64,000 bases of DNA, taken from positions 53,385,275 to 53,449,274 of the forward strand of contig CM035234.1 in the NCBI GenBank assembly GCA_020226215.1. The letters run 5' to 3'. The notes under the pieces are model-generated. The model was not told the origin of the DNA. It saw only the letters and a list, made by a program, of their open reading frames with translations, and did not search any database. The translations under genes were made by a program, and so were the position numbers. This document shows positions 12,546-25,437 of this stretch, piece by piece (the stretch's first letter is position 1; every line of letters begins with the position of its first letter). Origin of the DNA: Sindora glabra (taxonomy: Eukaryota; Streptophyta; Magnoliopsida; Fabales; Fabaceae).

Positions 12546-14100
12546 TGAAAGAAAAATAAAAAAAGTAGGTTTAGCTTGTACAATGATACATTCTACTATA
12601 ATGGATCAAATCAAAGTGGCCCCAAAAAAAATCCTTAATATGAGTAGATAAGGAGTAAAGCTAAAAATAAAAAGGAGACCAGTCTAGCAATGGATGAAAA
12701 TGGAGTGATAAGGAGCAAAAATTGATTATGGGTGCCCACCATCCTAAGAAAAGAAGCATTGAAAGGAGCCCATGAATCATCTTATACAATATATCCTAGT
12801 GCAACCAAGATGTATCAAGATTTAAAAAATGCATATTGGTGGGATGGAATGAAGAGAGACGTGTAAGAACATGTGATTAAATGCTTAACCTATTAGTAAG
12901 TAAAAGTAAAGTACCAATGCTTGATGGGACTTTATCAGAATGTTTACATTCTCAAATGGAAATGAGAGAGTATTACAACAGATTATATAGTCGAGTTGCC
13001 ATGAATTAATAAAGGATATGATTCTGTATGGGTAATTATAGATCGTCTTAAGAAGGTAGCACATTTCCTACCAATAAAGATAATATACACTGCATTGTAA
13101 TATGCTCAATGTACTTGGATAAAATTATTTCATTGCATAGTTTACCGCTCACAATCATTTTAGATCAAGGATTGTAGTTTACTTATTGATTCTAGCAATC
13201 ATTTTAGGAAACATTGGGTAATTAATTATAGTTTACTATAACATTTCACCCGTATACTGATAAGCAATCTAAAAGAATAACATAGACTTTAGAAGACATG
13301 CTAATAGCCTATACAATTAAGTTTGCAGAGAGTTAGGACAAACACTTGCCATTAATAAAGTTTGCATATAACAAAATTTATCACACCAGTATATAGATGG
13401 CTCCATTTGAAGCTTTATATAGAAAAAAATACAAATCACCCATTAAATAATTTGAACTAGGAGAAATTAAAATGATTGGCCCTGACCTTATCAAAGATGC
13501 CATTAACAAGGTTTAGATCATTAAAGAAAAATTACAAGCAGCTCAAAGCCAACTTAAATCCTATACAGATAATAGACGAAGGGAATTGGAATTCCAAGAA
13601 ATTGATAATGTATTTTGAAAAGTATCACCAATAAGAGGGATAATGAATTTTGAAAAGAAAAGATAGTTAACCCTAAGGTATATACGTCTTTATGTGATCA
13701 TCAAGCAAATTGGAAAAGTTGCTTTTCAATTAGGACTACTGCAAAACATGAAAGCAATCCATCCAATTTTTCATGTGTCAATATTAAGAAAATATGTTCT
13801 AAATAAATCCCATGTATAAAAAGAAGTACTGGTAAAATTAGATCCGAAGTTAATGTATAAAGAATAACCTAGGCAGATTATTGGCAAATAAGTAAGGAAT
13901 ATGTGTTTCAAGGAGATCTTAATGGTGAAAGTAATGTAGGAAAAGCATGGAGTGCAGAAAGCTAGATAGGAATTAAAAAAAGATATGAAATAAAAGTAGT
14001 TGACATTATTTACTAAAATTCTATCCAAGATTTGTATATAGGTCATTTGATAATTTTGTTTATTCACATTTGAATTATTAAAATTTGAGGACAAATTTTC
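12546..14100 (+). pseudogene. pol: Ty3/gypsy integrase with chromodomain-like tail (family A)
   Basis: The integrase core is visible near 12960-13080 (ITTDYIVELP, then GYDSVWVIIDRLKKVAHFLPIK) and later near 13390 (MAPFEALYRKK). The C-terminal stretch at about 13860-14010 keeps the spacing of a chromovirus tail: QIIGK, LMVKVM, EKHGVQKA and ELKKDMK, corresponding to the usual QILDRQ...LVKVLWRNHxxEEATWE...DM. This suggests a Del/Tekay-type chromovirus, whose chromodomain would target integration to heterochromatin. The frame ends KFEDKFS just before the purine-rich tract and the 3' LTR. There are many stops. Confidence 0.78.
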
Positions 14101-14115
14101 TTAGAATAGAGAAAT

Positions 14116-17100
14116 TGGATTATCCTAATAGAGCAAGAAAATGTGAAAAGAAATTTTCAATAGAAACCACCTTTATAGAAATTCGATAATAGAATTGAGT
14201 AAAGTTTGGATAAAGTATAAAGATAGTTTAAGGATATATTTAAAAGAAATTTTTGTATAAATTATATTGGGTATTAATATAGGATAACATATCATAGAAA
14301 GCCTAACATTGAGTTTAAAAAAATTATACAAAGATCTAATAGAAAATTGAAAGCTCGAATAGCCCAAAACCAACTCAAGTAGTTAATAATCTAGAGTTTG
14401 AAATTGAAACAAATCATTTTAGTTTTCTTAGGCTAACTTAACCTAACTTTTTTAAGCCTAAATATAATTTTTAAAATCAAAAAATTTAGGCCCAAAAAAG
14501 GCCCACTCTTGTGAGAAAAGCTTATGGCATTTTGGTGAAAAAATGAAAAATTAAGGGCATTCATTAGCAAGTATTTCTAGAAATTTTATTCAGCTAAATT
14601 TCAATGAATTTAAAAGAAAATCTTCTAATTTCAGGATAAAAAAATTGTGCCTCATTTGTTGAAATTATTAGCACATTTTTCTAAAAAATAAAAATAGGAA
14701 GCTTATAATGGAAGCTTTAGTAATTAGGGTTTTATATAAAGTCATTTTGGGTCATTTTTTTTTTTACTTCTCTTCCTAGCAAAACTATGAGATCTCCAAA
14801 GGTGTTTCACTAGGATTTTTAATTTTCTAGCTTTTCTAAAAGGTTTCATCCATTTTTAGCAAGGTAACCCAAGTTCTTTTCTATCTTCTTCAAATTTTGA
14901 TGTTAATTTAATCTCCAAAAGATCTAGAAATTTAGTTTATTGTAGTGAGGTCGTGAACTTCTTTTCTTAGAGAAGAAGCAATGATAGTATTTGGGGAATA
15001 AGCATTGCCTAATTCTATGCCAACACCGCTATAAGATAAAGGATGCAAGCATTATCCAAAATGATTGGGCATAAAAAGATTTGTTTTTGACATGAAATAA
15101 ATATATCCATATTTCTCTAACTTCTATTTATGAGATAATAAAATATGGAAAAACCTATACCAAAAATTCATTCATGTAGAAATGGACATATTGGTTTATA
15201 TAAGAATGTGTGTAGTGGTCTTTAGGAAGTTAGTGACTTAAAAAGTTAAGGTAAATAACAACTACTCCTTCTTCTATTGTGTTTTCCTTAAAAGATGAAG
15301 AGATTTGATGACATTTCCCATTATAAATATAAATTGAGTTGTGATACTGAATGGTTTGAATTTGATATTGCATATATATTAATATGAGGATATGATGTTA
15401 GTATTATAGTGCTAAGATGAGTAAGAACTAATCTATTAAGTTTTTCCTAAAGGAATGACCATAGAAAAATTGTAGAAACAAGATTTTGTTAAGAAATTTT
15501 AATGGTATGTTTCTATTTCACTTTGGAATTAATGGTTAGAAATTGTTTAAATTTCAAATTTTCATATAATCATGCTAAAAATAGTGTTAGTATAGGTGTG
15601 AAAAAATTTGGAAGTTTTTAGAAAAGTTTAGAGTTAAGAAAATGCATTTGAATGGACTTTAGTTCCAATAGCTTAAAATAGAATTTTGGATTCTGTATGC
15701 TGAAATTTAGTGCTATTTAAGCCATAATTTGATTGAGAAAAATTAAAGTGATTGATTTTTTATTATTAACATGTTAGTAACTTTGCATAGAAATTTGGTG
15801 GCAATTGGATTTAATTTAGATGCTAAAATGGTCTTTTTTTCTATAGTAACTCTAAAATTGCCCAAAATTGGCAATTCTAAATTTTTGGTACTATATGAAC
15901 AACATTTATGTGTTAATTTTAAGAAATAATTGAAGTTTCTCATTAATTAACATGTTAAGGATGTTGGATAAAAATTTAATGATAATTGGTTTGAAAAGGG
16001 ACTTCTATTGTGATTGCTCTTATGCTATCCTATTTAAATTTCATCATTTTGGTACTAAGTGAGCAATACTTGAAGATGATTAAATAGTGAGAAAATTATT
16101 GTTTGATGTAAATTAGTATGTTAGTGGTATTAGAAAAAATTTTGATAAAATTTAAATGGATTTGGGAGCTTAAAATAGCACTAAGCAGTAAAAGTACTCC
16201 ATGTTACATAACAAGTTCAATCCTTGATTGTTCTTGTTGAGTGATGTTGTAAGAAATTAAAGTTTAAGAAATAATTGATGATGTTTGGACTATAATTGAT
16301 AGCTATGCAAAACAGTTAAGTTTTGTCATTGTCTTGAATAAAAAGGGTTTTGTATCAACCTTGACATAATATCATGTGATGACAAATTGTGAATTTGAAT
16401 AAGAATAACTAGATTTCATGGCATAATTAGTATTTTGACCATGCCTTGTGAATTTAAAATGATTAATTGTTGCTACGGCTAGCATCATAATAGTACTCAA
16501 CATGAACTTGATTTGCGGAGGCAATTATTCATCCTTTGTAAAGAAGGAAAAAAATAGTAAAGGTGGGAGGGATAAATTTGGTAGCTTAATGTCATAGATG
16601 GCAAGGGATAATGCTAGATCAAAGATATAAAAAAAAAACTTATATACTAATTATTGCTATTGTTTAGAGAAATCTTTGTAAACATTATATAGAAAAGTTA
16701 TAACAGATACAACAGAGTTAAATTAAATCATTGTTTATTTTTCATTGTTATATACATATGTCTTTGACTTTTATGGTGAAAACTTCCTAGAAAATGAGAA
16801 AAGTAGCCAATCACTATGCATTTTAATACTTATATTCTCTGTTATTAATCTTTTATTTATAAATTTTGAACATGAATCACTAAAGAATGATTGATATCTA
16901 TAAAAGAACCTTTTATCACCTTGGAGAACTCTCTAAATCATATTCTAATATAGATTCCAAATGATAGTGATGGGATCTTGTATTGATTATTCTGTAAGAC
17001 TTAGAAAGCTAAATTTTGAGTCAAATCCTTTTGTCATTAATCCTATTTTACCTAACCATTCACAAGAGGATATATTCCATAGTTCTAGTTTTATCAATAT

Positions 17101-17447
17101 ACTAGACCCTTTGTCTTCCTCATCCATAGAATCTGATCTTGAGGAAAACCTTTAATGGAATTAAGATGGATCGAATTAGGAGTTTCTCTACTTATAACAT
17201 TATATGTAAACCTTTGTTTTTGTAAAACTTTAGTACTCTTATATGAATCTGATGTATATAAATTATATTTTGAATTTTCAATTGCATATGTAGCTAATTC
17301 TACTTTTTTTATAAATGCCTTTTTTTATCTTTTGTAAAGTTAAGTAGTAAAAAGTCAGAAGTATTTTAATAGGATAATTGATTAGTAAATTGATACTTGT
17401 CAGATGTCTTTATGTTGGCCATGATACATAAGAGTCAAATTGTGACA
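14116..17447 (+). mobile_element. 3' LTR of family A chromovirus (3332 bp)
   Basis: Begins TGGATTATCCTAATAGAG, a decayed form of TGTAATATCCCAATAAAG seen in the minus-strand copy, and ends CAAATTGTGACA. It lies directly after the integrase frame and a purine-rich run (AGAATAGAGAAA) that fits a polypurine tract. It is homologous to 1999-4572 and to solo copies on the minus strand at 30778-37993 and 21376-24223. The small open frames inside it (15743-15943, 16961-17155, 17155-17337) are LTR sequence, not genes. Confidence 0.87.
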
Positions 17448-19135
17448 TAGCATAATCATAATGTTAATCATGTGCAGGTTTAACCCATTGAGGTTTCTAA
17501 ACCTTAACAAGAGCATTCTTACATTGATTTTAAAGGAAATGCTAGCAAGTAAACCCTTACTAAGCCTTTTCCTTTATGTCATTCTAATTGGCAATTCAAT
17601 CTACCTTGTAAATGGTGGACTTTGAATAAAAATAGAGCTTACTTGGCCATATCATTGAATGATGGACCACACAATTACAAGAAAGCTCTTGGTTATACAA
17701 AAGTGAGAATTGGTTAATTACAATAGATAATGAATTAGATTTGATGTATGCAAATCAAGTATGGAAATTGATGGATTTTCTTCAAGGCTGAAAGGGTATT
17801 TAACGGTAGTAAATGGGTTCTCAAAATTAGAAGGAGTAGGAACAATGCAAAAAATAGGTACAAGGAACATTTGGTTACTAAGGGTACAATTAAGAAGAAG
17901 GAATCAATTACTAAGATACCTTTTCACCTGAATTATGGTTTAATTCTATTAGATTGATTCTAGCCATTATTGATAAACTTGATTTGATATTACACCAAAT
18001 GACTGTTAAGATCATCTTTCTCAATGGTGATTTAAATGAAGGGATTTTTATGGCTTAACTAAGGGTTTTTGTCAAAATGGGTTACAAGGATAAAATTTAT
18101 GTACTAGAGAAGTCTATTTATAGTCTTAAAAAGCTTCAAGACAATGGTACTTGAAGTTTAATGAGTTAAACTTGAAATTTTGTTTCAAGATGCTTGATGA
18201 GGACCATTATGTGTATTTGATGCATTTGAAAGAATAAGTTTGCAATTATTTCACTCTAGATTGGTGACATTTTGTTTGGTTAGTAATTACTTAATGTAAA
18301 TGTATACATCAAGAAGTAGTTATCCTTTACCTTTAATGTGAAAGATTAAGGTTAGGTGCCTATATCCTTACAATTAAGATTTTGAAAGATAGGTCTAAAG
18401 GTTTGTTGACTTTTAAACATTACAATGATAAGATTCTTAAGCACTTCAACATGCATAATTCTTAGCCTATTAGCATAATTTTTAACCCATCATTATAAGC
18501 TTAATGGGTCAATATGTTTGAGCACTCTAAAGAAAATACGGTGATAAAAAGTATTCCATACTTTAGTACAGTTGGAAGTCTAAAGTATGTCATGTTGTGT
18601 ACACAGCCAAACATTAGCTAAGCAACAACTCTTTTAGGTAACTACTTATCTAATCTTAGCCAACAATATTGTAAATGTATGAAATAGGTCTTTAGACATT
18701 TGATTAGGTACTAAAGACTAATTAAGTTACTAAAAGGGCAATTGACAATTATAAAGCCATATTAATGTTGATTAGGAAGGAAATCGGGATAAGTGCAAGG
18801 TTACATTGAGTTATATTTTTCTTCTAGTAGTAGACTTGTATTGCATTGCCTGTGATAGTGGTTAACTTTGTAGCTAGAATAACTATGCAAGAAGACTTAT
18901 GAGATGATTAATACTTTGGTATTTTTGGTGTTAAGGCACCAAATAAGCTAGTTACTTTCCATCATGATAGTGTGCTAGCTTTAGCATACATTAAGAATTT
19001 GAAGTAGCATGGAAAGACTAAACATTTAAGGATTAAATATAGTTATGTTTAAGTCGCAATTAGTGGAATGTAAGGACAAGTATATAACATATATTCCTAC
19101 AGGTCAAATGGTGGTAGATTGTTAAAATAAACATG
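17448..19135 (+). pseudogene. pol: Ty1/copia RT-RNase H relic (copia-1)
   Basis: The 3' half of a copia polyprotein starts abruptly after the family A element, so gag, protease and integrase are absent from this window. RT begins near 17640-17780 (DGPHNYKKAL; ELDLMYANQVWKLMDF, usual ...NQVWDLVDLP), continues with HQMTVKIIFLNGDLNEGIF near 17990 (usual HQMDVKTAFLNGDLEEEIYM) and VLEKSIYSLKKLQ near 18100. RNase H follows at about 18940-19060 (HHDSVLALAYIKNLK, HGKTKHLRIKY) and the frame ends near TGQMVVDC. Several stops are present. It is related to copia-2 (39173-49148). Confidence 0.82.
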
Positions 19136-19158
19136 TTCCACCAATTCTGTTTGCTAAG

Positions 19159-19599
19159 TAGGGGTGGCAATTCGAGTTCATGGGTCGGGTTCGGGTCGGG
19201 TTGGGCATAACCCGAACCCGTTTATGCCCAACCCGAACACAACCCGTTTAATAAGCGGGTCAACCCGACACAACCCGTATAACCCGAATATAAAAAATAT
19301 GCTTATAAAATAGTAATACAACCCGTTTAACCCAACCCGAATCCGTTTATCAACCCGTTTATATTAATTTTTTATTTTATATAAATTAATAATTAATAAA
19401 TTTATATATTATATAACGGGTTAAACGGGTTGACGGGTCGGGTTGACCCGTTTAATAACTCGTGTAACTTAAACGGGTTGACCCGAACCCGACACGAAAT
19501 TTATTCGGGTCAGACGGGTCAACCCGTTTATGACCCGAACCCGATTAAGCCCGACCCTAACCCGTTTAATTCGTGTCGTGTCGAAAATTGCCACCCCTA
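19159..19599. mobile_element. hAT-type MITE, 441 bp, with CGGGTT-rich core
   Basis: Perfect 14-bp terminal inverted repeats TAGGGGTGGCAATT / AATTGCCACCCCTA enclose 441 bp, and the element is flanked by a perfect 8-bp duplication TTGCTAAG (19151-19158 and 19600-19607). An 8-bp target duplication with short inverted ends is diagnostic of the hAT superfamily. The core is built from many short copies of GGGTTGACCCGTTT-like units in both orientations, so the whole element can fold on itself. It has no coding capacity, so mobilisation would have needed a transposase in trans. It sits at the very end of the copia-1 pol relic. Confidence 0.93.
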
Positions 19600-19607
19600 T
19601 TGCTAAG

Positions 19608-21072
19608 CATGTTAAGGTAATGAAACTCCATATATTGTAGTTTCCATATCTGTACATCTTCCATTATCATTTACATATATCTATGTTTAAAAAATGCATT
19701 ACTTCATATGTTATTGTAATGGAAATTCTTCAATCATCTTTGTGCATATTTTGTGCTTTAGCTTCACAATAAATAATTAAGGTAAGATGAACATGGGTTA
19801 AGGATTTGTTCTCTCATATAAACAACCTAAATTTATTCCTTGTGTAAGAATAGGGATTAGACTACTTCAATGATTAAGCATAGTTTACTTGTCATAATGA
19901 CATGCCATCTAATAGGAAATATGCCTTTATCCATTGGTTGTTACAATTTTTAGCTTGTAACAACTTCAACCTTTTATTTTTTCCCTAAATTAGCATTTTA
20001 TTGCTTTATTCTGGATGAAGTAATATTGAATTTCTCAAGTATGTATAAGCATAAATACATGTTAACCTATATATAAGGTGTGAGTTCTTTTATGTGATGA
20101 GTACAAGTTAATCATGAGGGTGATTAACTTTTCCCATATGGTATTTGCTAACATATGCTATAGAAAGTTGTTTTTTCTCTAGTGCGAGATTATGTTTTTC
20201 CCTTATTTTTAGGCAAGTGGGAGTTTTAGTTGAATGCCATGTTAAATAATTGAAATGGGAGATGACAACTCATTTTGTAGGTAAATTATTTATGTGTGAG
20301 GCAATATTAGAGCACATGTGCATATTAGGTATGAATAAGTGACCAGATAGAGAAAACTTGAAGTGATCCTTATCTTCAAGTGTGTGAACTTTTCTTTGAT
20401 CAAATTCATTTTGATCAAGTAGATACCCTTAATGGCTAATGTCTTTTATTTAGTAATATGAAATTAAAGTGTTTACTTTTACAGGTGACTAAGATGGCTA
20501 TGATAATTTAACTTAATGGACCCTAATTAGGTAAATACATGATTTTAAGTTATTAGGTAGTATCACAAAAGGAAAGATTTGGTATGATACATTTATGTAA
20601 TTTGTACTTAATTAAAATAGGCTTACTTTGTGTGATATAAAGTTCAAGTTCAATGTGACTTAAAAAGCAATGAGTACACTCAGAGTTTGGTATGTTTTAT
20701 GAGTTAGGGATGAGTTTTTTTCTCAAAAAAGGGGACGACAGGTAATCAAACTAATGTATCAACTGATCTTATAGAATTATAGACATAATTAGCAATCAAA
20801 GGATCGTTGAACTGATAACTTAAAGATTTTCTTGATAACTTGTGGCTTATGATGTAATATTGTTTGCTTGTAAGTTGATGAATAGATCTTAGGCTAAGGA
20901 AAATTCTCTTACGTATACTTAACCATTGTAAAGCGAAATAGTCTCTATTTAAGTCTAGGGTCACACACCCTTTTTGTATATACATGAAATATGATAAGTT
21001 TGTGCCTTATAATGTTTAGGTTGCTTCATTTGATTGAAGTGGTCACAAGTTCTATCTAGCACAAGTGGGAGC
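19608..21072 (+). mobile_element. Long non-coding 3' internal region of copia-1
   Basis: About 1.4 kb without any sustained open frame separates the end of pol from the 3' LTR. It is not random: parts recur at 24744-25437 (for example GAAATTAAAGTGTTTA and GATATAAAGTTCAAG) and in diverged form at 47216-48597 of copia-2. It ends in a purine-rich AAGTGGGAGC, a plausible polypurine tract. The open frame on the minus strand at 20746-20985 is not convincing as a gene. Confidence 0.7.
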
Positions 21073-21375
21073 TATTGGAATATTTGAGCTAATGAACATA
21101 AATGTCCAAATGTTCACACAAGATTAAACTTGATGGAATTAGTGTTTTATATCTCACTTATGGTAGAATTATTGAGTTAAGATAAAAATGTGTCTTTAGG
21201 TTCATTTCTTAAAATAATTCAAGTTTATTTCCCATCTAAGTGGATCGAATGTGTGAAGTAGAAATGTACATCTTTTTTATTTCCTACACATGTAATTATA
21301 TTTAACTTACCAATCATACGGTGGAAATTAATTACACCATTAATGGGAAATTAATGAGCTCATTATTAGAAATTA

Positions 21376-24223
21376 TGTCACAACCTATCTAATGGCTATC
21401 ATGACCAACATAAAGATACCTAGTGTGTATTAGCATACCAAATTGGTATCTTTATAACTCTTTATAGTATTTTGATATCTTTATTAAACTAATATTATCA
21501 AAGGATGCAAATGTCAAGACTTAGGACACAAAACTATGCATACTAAAAGTTCTAAATTATATCTTTATTAAACTAATATTATCAAAGGATGCACATATAT
21601 ATACATCCAAAGATTATTCATATGGAAACATAATTTACATAGCACATCATATAACATTGCTTAATTGTATCCATCAAGCTCCCATTTCTTTGGATCCATC
21701 TCTAAAAGGAAGATAAAACCTTATTACTAGCGGAGATTTCGAATGGAGGTACCTGATAAAATAGATGTATTATAATAGAATTAGACTCTAAGTCTATTCT
21801 TCTAAATATTACTTCATAATCTACTCTTACATTTATAAGAGTAAATTGCACTTTATATTATAACAATATCTCATGCGTACCATGGAGACATTGGAAAAGC
21901 CTTATGTAAGTATCAATTTGCACCATCAAATCTATGATCAACACTTGTAAATTAAGTCAATAAAAAGGATGAGTATAAAATATATTCAGTGAATGGCTAC
22001 TCATCACCTTAGGGTGTTTATCATAAAAATTTAACCTTTTATTTATGTGTACTTATTATTTAGTGTCTTTTGAAGAAGTTTTCTTATGTATGTTATTGGT
22101 GTGTGTTACTATAAAAAATGGCAATGGAAGATATACAATATCACTTTATATCTTTAATTTAACCTTATATCCTACCACCCTAGGCATAAAACCATCAACC
22201 TTTTCCTCCCACTACTAATCACATCTCTCTTTTCTTTATGAAGAATGTTATATCTCTCCCTCTAATTCACAATAAATAGTAATGGAATAATAGAACATCA
22301 ACTATTTAATTCACTCCAATGGATATTGTTAAATACCAACAATGTCATAAATGTCTTATGTAATACACCATTCTATCATATTCACCATTATCTTTTAAGA
22401 ACATTATTTTCAAGATTGGCTTTGTCATTTTATAAACATTTCTTAGCTATATAATTGGCTTCTCAAACCTTTACCAATATTTACAACAAGTTTTATTTAT
22501 ATTCTTTTTATCAAAAATTAGGAATTATAGTATTAATTAGAGTCTTAAAAGCTCCAAAATAATTTCATAATTTATCAAAATTTTATCTTATATTTCTAAT
22601 ACACTAATAATCATGAAACATCATTTATTTAACAAGTTTATATCCTTAGGCTATTGTTCATATAGTAATAAAAGAAGACTTCTAGAATAGAACAACCAGT
22701 GAGCACTTCACATAGCAATTCAAGCCAATTTTCATCATTCAAATGGAAACCAATTGCTTCTAAACATTGTCAAGGCATCCTTAACATATTGAATAAATAA
22801 TAATTAAATTGTTGTATAATAAATTTTATGCCCTTGCTAATGTACTAAAGGCATAAACTTAAAGTTGCTAAATTTAGATAGCACTAGAATTGTAAAAATA
22901 AAACTACCATTTAGCCAACCAAATCAACTTCATTAGCCATTAAATTTTTATGCAAGCTCACTAACATCCTAAGTATCATATGTAGAAACTTTCATAGTTT
23001 TTCTCAACCATTTGATGCTTCAAACAATTCCAAAACTATGACTCAACATAATAAAGGATTGGCATGGTAGCTTTACGTATTTCACTTTAAACTTATGTTC
23101 CAAAAGTTCCTAATCTCTTCTATATCATCATAACACTAGGTATAACCTTAAAATGCCAAGGATTGAAATTTAAAAAATTTCTAATCTTTACATACATTAG
23201 ATGACATAAATTCCCATATAACATCACTTGTGAGAGTTATTTTCATTCTAACTAATTTTGTTATCTTTATCTTTCCTAACAAAATTTATGAATTCTTTTT
23301 CCATCATTTTTAACATTAATATACCAAGTGCATGTCATCTTATAGAACTATACATTAACTTATGACAAATGGTATCTAAGGAACCATAACTAAACAGTAT
23401 CATCAAATTTTTCTTTATGAGATAACCCTAAAAAAAGGAAGAGTTGCCACTCACCTTTTGATATTTGATAAAAGCTTGAATCCTTACTTCATTCTCCTTT
23501 TCTTCTCACGATTTGGCTAGCCAAAGAAGCATAATTTTTGCTTCATAAATGGCCAATCCATATATATATATATATAGATATATATAGATATATATATATA
23601 TATATAAATCTAAAACCCTAATAAAAAATCCTATTTCTAATTATTATTTATTATTTTTTGGAAAAAATATTGGACAAGTGGTTGATGGTTTTGGATGTCT
23701 AAATGGCCTTGTATGATTAAAAAAATAATTATCTTAAATCCAATAAAAATAAGCCACATTAAGAGAGTAAATAGAGTTTATTGCAAATTAACGTCAATTT
23801 TCCTCTTCTTGTATTGTTGCCTTAGGCTTTGAGACTTGATTTGAGCCTTCATTTCTAAATTTTTTTATACACATTTTGGGCTTAAAAATTAATTTAAGTT
23901 AACATAAAAGTCTTAAATTAATTCATTTAAATTTTTAGTTCAATTTCTCACTTTTCAATTTATCCAAATTTTAGAATTTCAATAAATTCCTACACAAATT
24001 TTTCTAAACTTATTGTTTGATTTTTAATCAGATTTTAATCTATCTTGATGTCTAATAAAATTTTCATAAACATTCTAGTCAAGCTCATATTCAAATTACC
24101 TTTGCATTTTTCCCAAGCTTCATCTAATTTTCCTATAGGGTTTTTTTATTCATATGTTTCACTTAGGGTATTTTTAAAGAAAACTCCTATATAAATTTTC
24201 TTGTCATATTTTAAGGTATTACA
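21376..24223 (-). mobile_element. Solo LTR, gypsy family A (copy H, 2848 bp)
   Basis: On the plus strand it starts TGTCACAACCTATC and ends AAGGTATTACA, that is, a family A LTR in reverse (TGTAATACC...GTTGTGACA). It is flanked by a perfect 5-bp duplication AATTA (21371-21375 and 24224-24228) inside the copia-1 LTR. Alignable landmarks with the other minus-strand copy (30778-37993) include the stretch near 22180-22240 (TAGGCATAAAACCATCAACC against TAGGTATTAAGCCACTAACC). A 35-bp segment is repeated at about 21480 and 21563. There is no internal coding region. Confidence 0.87.
23561..23606. repeat. TA microsatellite
   Basis: A run of TA dinucleotides with two GATA interruptions, inside the solo LTR H. 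Confidence 0.9.
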
Positions 24224-24743
24224 AATTAAATTCAGTAAGTGTTCATCTCTTGTAACTAAATATTTAAGAATAAGTAAGAGAAAACTCTTTGTTTTCCTCT
24301 TATGTGGTTTTAAACTTCATTATACTTCATTATTATTTAACAATGATGGAATTAAGAGCTATAATTATGACTTTAAGGTTTGTGACCTTTAGCTAACCAA
24401 AAAACATAGGCTTTGGGTGTCGGAACTAATGTAAAGAGGCACAAAAATCAATAGTGAGATAGAAGAAAAAGTTTTTCCACCACCTAATATGAGAAAAAAA
24501 AATTTAGCTCTTAATTCAAGGTAATATCTTAGGTTTTCATGGTAGGAAAGGGGATGAACCTATCTTTTGTTTTGCCTTTTCTTGGAGTTAATCCAAAAGT
24601 TAGTTCTAAGCATAAGTTGGGATTGCTTCCTCATCCTAATTGTGCTTTATACAAGATTCATATGCTTTTGCAAATTCATAAGCTTTGAGAACATATGTGT
24701 TCTCGAGGCTTAATTTATGATTAAGAATTTTATAGAAATCCTT

Positions 24744-25437
24744 CATGAGTTTCTCTTTGATTAAATTTGTTTTTATCAAGCAAATATCCTTAGTGACTAT
24801 TGTATACTATTTGCTAACTTGAAATTAAAGTGTTTATTTTAAATGATGACCGAGATAGTCATGACAATTTGACTTAAGGGAGCCTGATTAGGTATGAAAT
24901 CTTAGGTAGTAGTGCAAAAGGAAAGAACTATTGTGATACATTTTTTCCATTTGTATTAATAAAAACTAACTAGATATTCTTTTGTGTGATATAAAGTTCA
25001 AGCACAATGTGACTTTAAAAAGGAACAAGTGTAATCAATGTTTCATACACTTCATAAATCAAGGATAATTTCCTACTAAAAAAAAAGGATTGAAGGTAGT
25101 CAAACTAATGCATCAATTAATCTTAGAGTATTATGGACACAATTAGTGATTGGAGGATTATTGACTTGATAACTTAAAGTTTATCTTGATAATTTATAGG
25201 TTATCATGTGATCTTGTATGCTTGTTAGCTAGTGGATAGATCTAAGGTTAAGGAAAAATCTCCTATGTATACTTAACCATTGCATAATTGCATAGTAGGA
25301 TGGTCTCAATTTGTGTTTAGGGTCACATGCCTTTCCTACATATCCATGGAATATGATTAGTTTGTGCCTTAGTAATGTTTAGGTTGCTTTATTCGATTGA
25401 AATGGTTATAAGTTTAGTCTAATGCAAGTGGTAGTTG
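24744..25437 (+). mobile_element. Second, partial copy of copia-1 3' internal region
   Basis: This 0.69-kb stretch between two copia-1 LTR copies is homologous to 20380-21072 (shared TTGATCAA/TTGATTAAA start, GAAATTAAAGTGTTTA, GTGATATAAAGTTCAAG and AATGTTTAGGTTGCTT). No pol sequence precedes it. Only the 3' end of the internal region was duplicated or retained, and no primer-binding site follows the LTR on its left. Confidence 0.75.

Larger units (their letters stand above)
21073..24743 (+). mobile_element. Copia-1 LTR, first copy (interrupted)
   Basis: Starts TATTGGAATATTTGAGC just after the polypurine-like tract and ends near ATCCTTCA at 24743. Without the insertion H (21376-24223) it is about 0.82 kb. 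The parts 21073-21375 and 24229-24743 align with 25438-26029 and 30366-30677 of the second LTR copy. Shared motifs include TCCAAATGTTCACACAAG, TTATTTCCTACACATGT and CCTATCTTTTGTTTTGC. The TG start appears to have mutated to TA. Confidence 0.75.
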
